Source: Auanema rhodensis
Taxonomy: Eukaryota; Nematoda; Chromadorea; Rhabditida; Rhabditidae
Length of the DNA stretch: 64,000 nt
NCBI GenBank assembly: GCA_964057225.1
Contig: OZ059896.1
Span: 9,176,001 to 9,240,000 of the forward strand
Direction: 5' to 3'
The position numbers and the translations under genes are program-made. Below the pieces are notes generated by a model. The model saw only the letters and a program-made list of their open reading frames with translations. It did not search any database and had not been told where the DNA came from. Numbering within the stretch: the stretch's first letter is position 1; every line of letters begins with the position of its first letter. Shown piece by piece: positions 1 to 12,023 of this stretch.

Positions 1-282
1 TACCTTTCGCTATAATTATCTATTTTTGTGTAGTAAGAAGATATCGTACATACATATCAACAAAAGAAAAAACATTAAAAGGTTTGATATGATATAGGAT
101 TACTGTAAATAGTCATGTTTAAGCTCCATCCTCGGATGTTTCTCAATCTCCATCGCTTCAACCAACGCCTACTTTTCTACTTGCACCATCGACTGTAACT
201 CCAATGTAAGTGTTCTTTTGGGAAAATAGCCCAAAAACTAAATTATTATTGTTTCAGGGGTCCAATCGGATATTGGGATTAA
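1..282 (+). CDS. 3' end of an unrecognised gene cut by the window edge
   Basis: Two exons can be read. An exon starting at 124 behind a TTTAAG acceptor encodes a Ser/Pro/Thr-rich stretch (APSSDVSQSPSLQPTPTF...) and ends at 205 with a GTAAGT donor. The next exon begins at 258 behind GTTTCAG, continues in phase (PMGPIGYWD) and stops with TAA at 280-282. Low-complexity Ser/Pro tails are common in regulatory proteins, so no family can be named. Further coding-like sequence at about 359-500 (SPLSPHFDKRGREEAQSRSF and onward) has no AG acceptor that I can see; it could be an alternative 3' exon or a relic. The start lies outside the window. Confidence 0.4.
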
Positions 283-1001
283 AGAAATCACATACATGTT
301 TCTATGTCCTTTGAATAATATACATTTCTTATTTGTTATATTCTTTTTTTTTAATTTCAATTCAATCACCTCTTTCACCACATTTTGATAAACGAGGACG
401 TGAAGAAGCTCAAAGTCGAAGTTTTGATAAAATTGATAAGACCATAAATTCTCGAAATCAGATAATAATTCATCACTTGTATTGTCAGGAGCTGAAAATA
501 ATTTTGAATTACGATATTGATAATGAATTAAACAGCAAACATTTTATTTTTAATTAAAGAAAAGAAAGTTATTGATAAATACCCTGTAATAAGTAAAAAT
601 TTGAAGAAAAAAATCATTCCTATATTAGCTAAATATATAAAAAATATGTAATTAGTATAATTTAGAGAAGAAAAAGCTTAAACTCTTATCTTAAATGTGA
701 TAATAGTGTGAAAGGGGAAGTTGAAAATCATTGTTACTGACCAAAATACCAATAATCCTCATCAAATTTGAAACTTTAAACAAAAAAACTGAAGAAAATT
801 TAAAAAAAAAACTAAAAAAGAAATTCAATATTCTTGATTTTAAGGTCAATAATAATAATTTCTTTTCAATTACATATATCGGAATCGGTTTTGTTCACCT
901 ATACATAGACAATTGAAATTTGATATTAATCAAAATCAAATACAGCATGAAAAATCTCTCAAAGATTACTCAAAATTTGTTTTTTTTACAGTTTTTAATT
1001 C
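283..1001. other. Intergenic, AT-rich, with a coding-like patch at 359-550
   Basis: Apart from the open, moderately complex stretch at 359-550 noted with the preceding gene, this is A/T-rich sequence. The open frame at 731-916 is almost pure Lys/Asn/Ile/Phe and looks like compositional noise. The 3' flanks of the two converging genes lie here. Confidence 0.5.
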
Positions 1002-3722
1002 TCATTTAGTACTTAAAACTGCCATTTTAAGTTGCTGAATTTCTTGTTCCATATCAAGAATTGTATGTCTTAATTCTTCGTTTCTTTTGGACAATCCTTC
1101 TAATTCGCCATCAGATCGTCCACGAGCATCTCTTTGTCGCTTACGATAACGAGCAGCAGCTTCGTTATTCTACATATGAAATTATATTTGATATGAATAA
1201 CAATAGAATTTCGAAAAAACCTTTTGTCGTTTTCTTCTGAGAATATCTTCTGGATTTTCTTTTACTGGATGACATTCAGTAATAGATGATTGCATTAAAG
1301 CATTCACAACCATCTTTACAAGTCCTTCGATAAGATGGGTACTCTATAAGTAAATGTTTAATAAAAAAACAAATATTTATCTTTCTTTTTCAATTATTTT
1401 TCATACAAAATATATAATTAATTAATTAAATTTAAACTTATAAATATTTCAAAATTGTACTGGTTGTTTTCTTATTAATCCGCTATGGGTGCTACTTGTT
1501 TTATCATTTTATCATATACTGATTGCATATTTTTCAGCTTTTTCTCTGCTCAAAATGAAAAATTTGATCGTGTTTGCTCTCTCCTTATTACGTGATCTAT
1601 ACTAATTTTCATGTTTTCTTTATCGCACACATGAGCTATAATCGTAGTTGAAGCTGATCAACTACTGGAAAAATCACAAAGATCATTGTACAAACGATTT
1701 AAGTGCATGTCTATCTGTTTAAAAGGCTCTCGTACCATTCAGAATGACAGCTTTTTTGATAATTTGTGGTGTTGTATGTGCGATTTTGCAACGACTCTCA
1801 CCTGTAAGTCTGCAGGGTTCAAAGACAGTTGTGTTCTAGGGAAGATGTTTTGACCGTGTGCTGCTGCAGCCGGCATGTTAAGGTGGTGTTGTGGTGGAGG
1901 AATAGCAGCATAATTGGCTACAGGGTCAGGAGACATGGATGTGTAGCCGACGTCATGAGGAGAGTATGGTGGTGGAGAGAATGGTGTGCCATACATGTCT
2001 GTAAGATTACATAATAAATTCAAGAAATATCTTTAAACTTTGGTATATGAACCTTGAATTGGTAATATTGATGATAGAAAATTGAAATTAGTGACGTACC
2101 ATAAGGAGATGGAGCTGAAGAAGCTGTCGTCATCATAACTGGGCTATGAACAGAGGTTAATGGAATAGAAGGAATTTGTTGAGAAGTTTGATCTATAGGC
2201 AAAGTAGGTTGTGGCTCATAGTGTTGATAACTTGGAGAAGTTAAGTTGGATATTGGAGACGATGTATGACTTTGATCAATTCTCAAAGGAGAAAGAGAGA
2301 CAGTTTCAGGTTCAACATAGGATGTAGCCTGAAATCATGCTGTTAACTATGTGAAAATAATATATATTATAACAAGTATATATGTATGAATATGAATATT
2401 TAAAGGAATCAATTAGGAAGTGAAACTTTGAATCAAAAATTTGTTTGTTTTTTTTTGAAAAATAAAAGAATATTTTCAAGTTCTTACCAAATTATTTCTT
2501 TCTAGATGTTCACATTCACAAACTATTTCTTGAAAGATATCATTAGGAGTACGAACATGTTGTTGATGAGATTGATTATTCAAACGAGAAGTAGCTGAAT
2601 ATAGTAAATATACTATTAATATTTAAAAGAAAAAAAATGAATATTAAATAAATGAAATAGAAATAAATAATTTTTGAAAAAAAAATTAAATTAGAAGCTT
2701 TTGAAGGTGATGATGTATTCATAAATAATATTTGAAAAACATATAAAATCTTATAAAACAAAAAGATAATTCAGTAGAAAGAAATAGAAAAAATGAAAAA
2801 ACTAACAACTTACATTGAACTGAATTAGACTCCAATGTTTTATGTTTTTTCTTGAATCCCATAATCGTGGAGAAGAGTCCACGCTTCATGAAGTCATCCG
2901 CGTCGAATGGCGACGTCATTTCAGACCACCTGCAAAAATTGAAAAACAATAAAATAAATATATAATTATAATAATAATAATTAAATTAAATTATTCATCT
3001 ATTCAGTGAATAGAATATAAAATTATAAATAATTATCTTTATTTTAAAAATATTTCTAGAAAAGGAATAGAAATGATATTTTCTTACAGTCTATTGATCA
3101 TAATTAAATATGAATTAAAAATTGATAAAAAAATTGAATAAACGTCTATAACTGGAATAATTCAGCTTCAAAAACTTAATTTATACGAATTATTGAATAA
3201 AATTTGGATTAAAGTGCAAAATTTAATAAAAATTTTGATATTATAAACAATTATTAGACATGTTTCATGTAATAGTTAAGTAGAAAGAAGTATTATAGTT
3301 AAGGAGCTATTTGACGCTTTAGGACACTGCTGATAGTATCAGGTACATGAAAGAATAATCAATCAATGATAAGCTTAAATGAATGAAAATTGAAATAATG
3401 GCATTTGTTGTTAAAGAAGAAGAAGAAGAAGAAGAAGAAGAACATGAAGAAGAAGTCAAAGTAAAAAAAAGGAAAAGAAAAGATTATCAAATGATTTCAT
3501 TTCTATGAAATATATAAAATAATTTATGAATGATATGATGTTAATAGAATGTATGTAAGTGAAAGACAAGAATTATTATTTATGACTTTATAAGCAAAAG
3601 TTTGTTAGTAATGATTGATATGATATGGCTTAATGAACTATTTAAGATAGAAGAAGAAGAAAAAGGTTATTATCAAATTAAAAAGATTTACAAGTAAGGA
3701 TAGCTTACCCTGGATTCCTCAT
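1002..3722 (-). CDS. atf-4: ATF4-type bZIP transcription factor
   Basis: Seven exons fit in phase (3709-3722, 2814-2929, 2488-2594, 2100-2328, 1802-1998, 1221-1343, 1002-1169) and give about 317 residues. The last two exons hold the bZIP. Its basic region reads RRKRQKNNEAAARYRKRQRD, the ATF4-like N-x-x-A-A-x-R-Y-R pattern, followed by a short zipper (LEGLSKRNEELRHTILDMEQ, then QLKMAVL) ending at TAA-independent stop TGA 1002-1004. The middle is Ser/Pro/Gln-rich, like an activation domain. Start choice: exon 1 gives MRNPG and joins in frame to WSEMTSPFDADDFMKRG; if that 14-base exon were non-coding, the ATG at 2919 would serve. Two tiny upstream ORFs precede the start. ATF4 proteins drive the amino-acid and integrated stress response in the nucleus. 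The family call is firm; orthology to nematode atf-4 rests on the basic region and the uORF layout. Confidence 0.85.
3416..3441 (+). repeat. (AAG)n microsatellite
   Basis: A short run of AAG units lies in the first intron of the atf-4 gene, followed by further imperfect AAG/AAA units to about 3480. Confidence 0.8.
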
Positions 3723-3724
3723 TC

Positions 3725-3823
3725 TTATTCCATTCAAATATTTTTATTAGGAAGAACTATGTGTGCCAGTAAACAGAAGCAATTGAATAAGCTTTATGAG
3801 ATATTATACATGATGGGTGTCAT
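3725..3823 (-). promoter_or_regulatory. Two uORFs in the atf-4 leader
   Basis: On the minus strand uORF1 runs 3823 to 3794: nine codons (MTPIMYNIS) with a second in-frame ATG inside, then TAA. uORF2 runs 3733 to 3725: ATG GAA TAA, a single sense codon after Met. Only two bases separate its stop from the main ATG at 3722. Paired uORFs controlling reinitiation under eIF2-alpha phosphorylation are established for ATF4 in mammals and for its nematode counterpart. That these act the same way here is inference. Confidence 0.6.
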
Positions 3824-6800
3824 CGTTGTTATCAGCTTATCTGTTGCCAATGTGATGATAGTATGCGGAATTATAAAAAAAAAGAGTTAAGAACCACATT
3901 GAATAGTTAGCTGAAGATGAACCTAAATGATGTTTTTGGAAGCAATCAAAGTCATACTTTTCCAACTTTTATGACTTTTTTATCTTTTTTTCCTTTGATT
4001 TTCAAAGTTTTATCTCCAATTATATATATATAGGTGTACTATATATCTTTTAAAAAAGTGTATCTATTATAACTCCAGAAGCAGATCGAATGTTTCATAA
4101 TTCAGATTCAAATAGAAACCTTATAGAGAAATTCAAACAAATCATTTTAAAATTTTAAAACATTTTCCTTCCTTCACTATAGTTTAATCATAGCTTAAAG
4201 TTCTATTTTTAATATTCAATATGATATATTATACAATTTTGTGATAATTTCATAGTTTGCTACTTAAAAGCACAATGTATTGTCTTTTTTGATAAATGTA
4301 CAAACATTCTATCAATAAAATTTATTTTTTTATAATAAAAAAATTTAAAAAAAAAAGAAAATTTAATTATTTCTATTTAAAAAATTAAATTTCTAAATAT
4401 ATAAATGAAAAGAGAAAAAACTTTATATGTTATGTCGTCCAATTGAAATGTGGCTCTTCAATTTTTTTGTCTGTTTTCTGGAATAAAAAAAAATAATTTT
4501 ATATGTATATTGAAATAATTTATTTTAAAATATATTTTATAAATTAAAATGAATGTATTTAAACAAATATGTATTTACATAAATACTTTCTACAGTATTA
4601 CAAAAATATTTAAATAGTTCTTAACTATATGGGCATAGTTAAATAACAATACATGCTCGATGAATTCAAACTACAATGTCTTTGAGGTTTGCTTATCAAT
4701 AAATCTTTAGTCATACTTAGAATAGATAATTTTCTTCTTTTTCCTTTTTTTTTTAAATTATATATTATATTAAAATAGTGTTTTATTCTATTTATGATTA
4801 TATTTATGATTTCAAAAAGTTCTATGTGTTATCAATTCTTTTCAATCGTCCAAAATCTTTTTAACAGGAAAAGTTATGATGAAATTTAATATGAATTACT
4901 CCTCAAAAGGTATAACTGTAGAAGACATCGCGAAATTATATTCGGAAAATTTTGGATATTTCAAGGTTTTGATAAGGTCAATGAAATACAGTTTGAGCCT
5001 TTTACAGTACCCAAGGAGATCGGTAGTGGAGGTATACTGTAAACGTTTTCAGTTGTGAAATAACTAATGCTCTTAGAAGAAAAATTTAATCAGAAATTAA
5101 GCTGTCTTCAATTACGATACTTCAGGCATAACTCCGACTATTTCGAGACATTTTAGATTGAACACAACATTCGTTATTGGAATCTTATTCAAACAGATAC
5201 AGTCATTAGGGAATCTTCTGAAACCTTTGCAAAGGAATATAATAAGTAGAAGAAACAGAAGATAAAACACCTCAACAACAGAAAATTTCCTTATTCTGTC
5301 TTATTGTATATTCCAGAATGTTTGACAAGACGATCTTAACTTCTAAAGAGTGAAGAAACAGTCTTATACGTTCTCTGATAAACAGAGTTTCTTAAACATT
5401 TCTACCAACTTACAGCCAATGTTCGACATGTTATAACTTTCAATAATAAAAATTATATTTTAATACATTTTTCTTCTTTTTCTTTTAAAATGAATAAAAA
5501 AATATTTAAAAAAGAAATTAAAAAATATTAAAAAATAATTATAAAATATAAAAAAGAAATAATAAAATATAAAACATTTATTTTTAATTAATTTAAACTT
5601 GAATTCTATTTATATAAAATATTTCTTTGTAAAATAAAAATGAATTTTTAAAAGGTGATGATAGAAATGCTTATTCATCATATACATGATTTCGATACAT
5701 TACTCCCCCCCCCTCATTATTTCCGTTCAAATGACTAAACGAATATTTTTGATGAGTTTATGAACCCATTAAGAAAACATTTAAAGTTTTTTTATTTTTA
5801 AAGTTACGAGGGAATTTTAACGTTTCAACGACAGTTCAGGTGCTAAATGCACACCATTTGAGATAACGTCGGCGATTTTGAATGAGGGTACTTTCATATA
5901 TAACAATCTTATCTATGTTAACTAAATATAAAAATCTTTTTAGTACATTAATCTATTGGATAAAGCTTTGTTATAAAAAGTTATTAAAATAAATGATCTT
6001 ACTTTATGATTTATCATATACAAACTACATATCATTTTGAATCAGATTTAACACTTGTTAAGAAAATATTGAAGTATTATAGTGAATCATTCTAGAATCA
6101 AACAGGAAGATCATCATTATTGACACTTCAGACGATTTTACTGATTTCCCATCCTCCTATTCCACGTACTCTTCAACATGAATACCCTTGCTGTTTGTCA
6201 TCGATGTATAAGCAACTATAATCTGTGGAGGTGACGAGGTTAACCAAAAAACGTCGTTAAAATCTGAAAATGGCGTTTGGTATTCCATTCTCTTCATATA
6301 TGTATGTACATATTTCCATCGTCAACCACACAGACACACACACACACAGACACACACATATTGACTATCTTCTCAATCTGTCGAATAAACCTGGCATTAA
6401 CTAGAATATTGAATTTCTATTTCTATTTCTCTTCTAATCTTCTCTTCTTCTATTCAATTCATCATGTATTTATTTTAAAAAAAAATCTTTTTTTCTTTTG
6501 AAAAAATAGATTTTAATCATTTTCAAGTGTTTAAAAACTTAAAAGTTCAATATTACATTTCAAACTTAATCTCATCAGTTTACATAACCTTTTTTTCTTA
6601 AAAACTCATTGTTGAAGTTATTTAAATAAAAATAAAAAGTTTTGTTAAAATAGTTCGAAATTCCAATTCATAATTCTAGTTTGATATTATAGCTTAAACA
6701 TCATTAAAATAGTTATATGTTATGTTTTATTATGACCAATTTCATTACCACTTAAATGATTCCATACTACAAATTTTTTTGCTCCGCCTTCGTAATCTAA

Positions 6801-7747
6801 TGATGTCGGGGTCAGTGGAGCTTATAAGTAACATTATCTGTTCAGTATATATCTATGTTACATATATCCTGAATACTAACTATATTAAACTTAAAACCTA
6901 ACTATATAATTAGTATATGCTTGTTTGAATTTAGCTGTTCATTTAAGGATTAATACTGTTCTCTCTGTTCTCTTGTTGTCTTAAATCTCTAAGCGCAGCT
7001 CTCTGCTCCACTTAGAACTTCTCTCTATCTTTCTCATGATATCTAACAGTTTATATTTTTCTTTCTATCTATCTCTTTTCTTCACACCGTCTCACGTTTT
7101 CGTTCATCATAGCTATTTCAATTCTGAATTTCATAGTTCAGAGGCTGTCACTTTGTTCAGTTATCCTTTCATTTCATCTTTATTTTCTAAAAACAAACGT
7201 AGAATGATATCACGATGTCACATTTCCAATTTTCAAAATACGTTTCAATCTTATTTTTATAATAGAAACATATTTTATAAAATTATTTATAATTCATATA
7301 ATTATTCATTTTTATTTTATTTCTTTTTTTCATTATTTAAATATTTAGAGATTATTTCAAATGATGAACTAATTGTTAATCAAACTTGTTCAATATTGAT
7401 ATAAATAATGATAACTAATCAAACATTTCTCATCATTTCACATAAACAGGAACTACTTTTTCAATTATTTCTAAAAATAATTTTTATAAAAAGACTTTCT
7501 ACAATTGATTTTATCTTTTGAACATTTCTGATTAAGTTTCATGTCAGAATTTTTCTTTATTCCTTCTGTAGAAAATTATATTTGTTTGATATTGTGCTAA
7601 AGTTTGTTTAACACACTCAAAAACAAATACTTCTCTTAACACACTCTTACAACACTATTGTTTCAATAAGATTTCTTGATAATTATAGAGAAAATCTTGT
7701 TTCATACGAATATATTTAAACTAAATAATAATTATTTTCAGTAAAGG
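3824..7747. other. Divergent intergenic region between atf-4 and FAAH
   Basis: About 3.9 kb lies between two genes transcribed away from each other. It holds a coding-like relic at 4870-5330 (listed separately), a CA-type repeat near 6332-6358 and a pyrimidine-rich block at about 6960-7110 that lies on the sense strand of FAAH. The open frames at 6277-6501 and 7036-7404 are Ser/Phe/Tyr-rich with no domain and appear to be translations of that low-complexity DNA. An acceptor-like TTATTTTCAG at 7731-7740 just before the FAAH ATG is a candidate trans-splice site. Confidence 0.5.
4870..5330 (+). pseudogene. Coding-like relic, family not recognised
   Basis: Consecutive stretches read like protein but in different frames. 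The first is at 4876-4970 (GITVEDIAKLYSENFGYF). Another begins near 4960, two frames away (QGFDKVNEIQFEPFTVPKEI, then GSGGIL and a stop). A 56-codon open stretch follows near 5100-5270 (AVFNYDTSGITPTISRHFRL at its start). No splice sites of the kind used by neighbouring genes join them. I read this as a decayed gene or a missed exon cluster, but it may be chance. Confidence 0.25.
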
Positions 7748-10168
7748 ATGTATTTTGAATACATTCTATTGTGTTTATTGGGATTAGGTGCATACGCCTA
7801 CCATCTATATATTAAACGATGTGCTGTAAGTTTGTGTGTGTGGGAGTACGATTAACAACTTTTTTTAAAATTTAGCGTCAAGTTGAATTGGATAAAAAGA
7901 TTGCTAAACGGCGACAGGAACGAGAAGAAAGTATACGAATGGCTAATGACGTTGCATCGAAATTAGATGTTGAAACTAGAGAAAGAATAGGAAAATTAGA
8001 TTTTGAACAGCTTAGAGGTTCCAAAAACATATATATTTTTAAAAAAATGGTTTTGTTATAGATGAATTGCAAAAGGGAAGTATCACTGCTACTCAGGCAG
8101 TTCAAACATACTTCCACAAAGGAGTTATTGCTCATGAGAAAACTAACTGTGCAACACTTTTCATCAAGGTTTCTTTTTAAATAAAATAGAAATAAAGAAT
8201 AATATTCAATTCAAGGAAGCTGAGATTTGGGCTCAAGAATGGGATGAAAAGGCTAAAGATCCTAACTTCAAAAAACCAGCTTTCTTCGGAATACCAATAT
8301 CTATCAAGGAATGTATTCCGGTAAATTGAATTGATTTTTTTGTTTTATGATAAGAATAATTATAAATTTCAGCTTAAAGGATATGATGTTACAAGAGGTT
8401 TTGCTCAAGATTTGTTTAAACCAAGTGAAAATGATTCAATTTTGATTCGACATGTTAAAAAATTAGGTTTTTATCATAATTATTTTACAAAAGTAATCGA
8501 AACCATATTTTGAAGGATGTATACCATTTGTTGAAACTAATGTACCTCAATCACTGCTTACATATAACAGTTGTAATCCTATTTATGGTATGAATCATGA
8601 ATTAATAAGAATATATTAATAATATATCTTTAAAGGTATTACTAATCATGTATTGGATAAGGATAGAACAACAGGAGGATCTTCCGGAGGAGAATCTGCC
8701 ATCCTGTCCGCTGATGGCTCACTCTTAGGTATAGGTGGAGATGTTGGTGGCTCTGTCAGAATTCCGTGCCACTTCACTGGAACTGCTGGAATTAAAGTAT
8801 AAAATAGAAAATGGAATATATATATTTGTTATTTTACTTATTTAAGCCATCACATCTTCGTTTTGCACATCGTGGAGTAACTGGAGCTATTCCTGGTCGT
8901 CCTTTAATCAATGCAAATGATGGACCAATGTGTCGTGATGTGAAGACAAATGTTGAATTCTTACGACAAGTAAGCTACTCTATAGATAATATTTGAAAAA
9001 TGAATAATATAGATTTGGGGAGATAGTTTCCAATCTGATGAAGATCCATATTGTCCACCTGTAAGATTTGATGAAAAATTGTATAAAGAAGGACGCAAAT
9101 ACCGAATTGGATATTATGTTGATGATGGATGGTTTACTCCTGTTCCTTCTATTCAGGTAATCATAGAATTATTTGTCTTTTCTTTTAAAAATAAAATGAA
9201 TTACATCATAATTTCAAATTTAGAGAGGTGTAATGGAAGCTAAAGAAATTCTTGAAAAAGCCGGACACACTCTTGTACCATTCCATCCACCACGTATTCC
9301 ACACATGTTCAAAATGTACATTCGAGCATTATGTGTTGATGGAGGAACTTTTGTTTTGAAGAAATTATTGAATGTAAGTTTTAAAAAGATAAAATATTTA
9401 ATTAATTAAATTAAATTGTGTTTTAGGATATTATTGATCCTACTCTATATGCTCAAACTATTTTATATATTATTCCTATTTTCATTCAACGATTAGTTGC
9501 TATACCAATGAGATATATTTTCCCTCGTCTCTCTAATATTATGGAAGCTATGACTTTAAATAGTTTAGGTAAATATTATCAAAAACTTACATATAATTAG
9601 TATAATTCATTATATTTCAGAACTCCGTGAAGCTTATGCTGATATTGAAGGGTATCGTGATGAATTTGTAGGAGAAATGATGAAGAAAGAAGTTGATGCT
9701 CTTCTTTGTCCACCACAGGTAATTTCTTAAAACTTATTTTATATTTTATAATTTTCAATAATTCTTAGGTTATGGTTGCTCCTCAGCATAATATTCCATG
9801 TAAGCTCTTCTCAGCTGTAACTTACACATGCATCTTCAATCTTCTTGATTTTGGAGCAGGTATCACATTTCTTTATATAAGTTTTTAAATCTTATTTTAT
9901 CTCTCAGGTGTTGTTAATGTAACTAAAGTAAATCAACAAGATGAAGATAAATTGGAAGCTGAATACCCAGAAACAGATGCCTGGTATAAGTTAGCAAAGA
10001 AAGCTTGCAAAGTAAGTTTATTCATGATCTATTTCTTAATTTAATTGTTTCTAACCTCAGAATACTGTTGGTTTTCCTGTTAATGTTCAAGTTGCTGCTC
10101 CACCATACAGAGAAGAGATCGTTCTCAGAATACTCCGTGATATAGAAATATCAGTAACGGGAAAATAA
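7748..10168 (+). CDS. faah-1: Fatty acid amide hydrolase
   Basis: Fifteen exons in phase (first 7748-7825, last 10061-10168; introns mostly 40-65 bases) give 572 residues, close to the 579 of human FAAH. The enzyme hydrolyses anandamide and other fatty acid amides at internal membranes. Residues about 5-23 (YILLCLLGLGAYAYHLYI) form the N-terminal membrane anchor typical of FAAH. The amidase signature is intact: the catalytic Lys in SIKECIP, the cis-Ser in TTGGSSGGESA and the nucleophilic Ser in GIGGDVGGSVRIP. The ATG at 7748 follows an acceptor-like TTTTCAG seven bases upstream, consistent with trans-splicing. AATAAA-like motifs follow near 10425. It converges on POP4. No defects were seen. 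The family is certain; orthology to faah-1 rather than a paralogue is likely but unproven. Confidence 0.95.
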
Positions 10169-10931
10169 AAGAAAAGAAAAAAAACAATAATAATATATTA
10201 AAATTATAAAATAATAAAAATAAAAATAATATTAAAAAATGATTAATATAATTAAAAGTAATAATGAAATATTATTACTTCTATTATCATGTATTAATGT
10301 TCAAAACAAAGTTATAATTTAAGATTATTTAATAAAATTATTAAATAACCATTAAATCAATTTTTATGTAATTAATATTATAAGTTGAAAAACTGTTCTT
10401 TGATACATGATGATATCATTATTAAATAAAAGTAAATATAAACCCTTTCTTCTGATTATTTGTGAACAACTTCATAATTAAGAATGAAGAATTAAGAATT
10501 AGGACGTTAAACCAAAATACAAAATCTAATATTTTTTATACTAAATCAGTGAAAATTAATGATAATCGAAAGTTTATTATTTGATTTTAACATCATAATC
10601 TAAGAAATTAAAGAACATTTTGATATCTTTATTGCAACAGAAAATATTAGGAGATTATATGGATGAAGCTGAAAGTTTAAAAAAACAATCAAGTTGCTGC
10701 CAATCTCATGAACTACAAGAAGGCGGAGCTAAACCAAAAGACCTTGAGTAGAGGTAAGATATGGTAAAGAAATGGCAATTTAGCTTACAAGTTTTTAATA
10801 GTTCTCATTTCAATTGTTCTCATAACTACATAATATTCCGAAGATTTCTAAAGATAAAGTATAAATTTTTAATGTTTTCCTATAATTTTCAACAATATAA
10901 CAAAGTGTACATTAACACGAATAAATATTTT
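10169..10931. other. Convergent intergenic region
   Basis: This separates the 3' ends of FAAH (+) and POP4 (-). It is A/T-rich up to about 10620, then contains the small ORF listed at 10659-10751. Nothing else is supported. Confidence 0.5.
10659..10751 (+). CDS. Small ORF of 30 residues, function unknown
   Basis: The reading is MDEAESLKKQSSCCQSHELQ followed by EGGAKPKDLE and TAG. The frame is open upstream to an acceptor-like TTGCAACAG at 10640, so it could be a trans-spliced small gene or the last exon of something longer. Composition is far more protein-like than the surrounding A/T-rich DNA, with a CC pair and charged termini. A consensus donor (GAGGTAAGA) lies just after the stop and would make a 3' UTR intron. 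No family was recognised and no upstream partner exon was found. Confidence 0.25.
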   Translation: MDEAESLKKQSSCCQSHELQEGGAKPKDLE

Positions 10932-11773
10932 TCATTTTAAAAAGAAAGGCAATGTAGTACGTAGCCTTTGTCTTTTTCCTCGTAATGATGGTTTATATCT
11001 CATAGAATCTCCAAAGATTGTAAAAACACGACCACTAAGAACAAATTGGAATGTCGTTCCCTGTTTAGGGATAACTGAAAACAAAAATATTATTATTGGG
11101 ACTTATAAGATTCTTATCAAACCTATATATTTATTTTTATCAGTAATTAACTGAAATGTATAACGAGTTTCTAAGCAAACTATCCCATTTAATCCGACCT
11201 AAAGAATTTTAGAATTAATAGTCAAAGAAAATATATAATCACCATTGAAGGATTATCAGCTTCTGCAACATATAACAGAGCACCATGGTAATCAGCCTAA
11301 TTCATAGAATAACATTGATAAAAACTACAATAAAACTACCTTTAACATACGATCATCCGGATCTTTTGTGATTGGCCCAACTAAATCATTATAGTATTCA
11401 CACCACATATGGTAAACAGGCACAAAATCTTCGTATCTGAATACTTTAAATATGAATAGGAACGAAGCCTGCTCCACCAACTTTAAAGCCTTTTTATCTT
11501 CTTGAGTTAGCTTATCACGGGTCTGATTGATTCTTTTTTGCTTTCTTGGTCCCCGTTTAGTTGTTTCATTATTATGGCAATCTAAGAAGAACCATCCTAA
11601 ATTATTCTTATCCTTGTCACTCATAATCTAAAAGGTTTTTTTTTCATTTTCTAAAGCATTTTATTTTTTTGCGATATTAATAATGATTTGAACAGTCAAT
11701 ATATAAAACAAAACTACCAAAGACTTTTATTAGTACTCACATCAATTTCATTATGGGTTCTTTTATATGACAT
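10932..11773 (-). CDS. POP4: RNase P/MRP protein subunit POP4 (Rpp29)
   Basis: Five exons (11741-11773, 11340-11627, 11243-11296, 11123-11198, 10932-11074) join in phase to 197 residues; human POP4 has 220. It is a subunit of the ribonucleoprotein that trims tRNA 5' ends and processes rRNA in the nucleus. The C-terminal half carries the Rpp29 Sm-like fold signature: VGLNGIVCLETRYTFQLITD, then VIPKQGTTFQFVLSG, and a basic tail (RGKRQRLR). The middle has FVPVYHMWCEYYNDLVG, matching the family helix. The first exon (MSYKRTHNEID) was added because it joins in phase behind TTATAATATAG, an acceptor that may receive a spliced leader; without it translation would begin at 11624. It lies 250 bases downstream of the ZC3H18-like gene on the same strand, which suggests an operon. 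Confidence 0.88.
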
Positions 11774-12023
11774 CTTCTTTAAGGTGCTATATTATAAACA
11801 AAAACATTAATACTACAAATAACATTAATAATAAAGACGACTAGCAGCTCTCACACTAATTTTAGCAATTGGTCTGCTTTTAACTGTACATGGAATAAAT
11901 ATTAAATTAATGGCGATCTTACAAATAAAACAATAAAATTTGAACCCAAATAGAGTTTCCCAGGAATAATATATCACTGATATTAAATTGCACGTTTTAC
12001 ATAACCAAAAAATAAACTATTTA

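Noticed and set aside
731-916. 61-codon open frame on the plus strand
   Set aside because: Almost only Lys, Asn, Ile, Leu and Phe from A/T-rich DNA; no splice context or domain.
7036-7404. 122-codon open frame rich in Ser, Phe and Tyr
   Set aside because: Translation of a pyrimidine-rich block upstream of FAAH; no signal, domain or splice partner, and the second half is pure low complexity.
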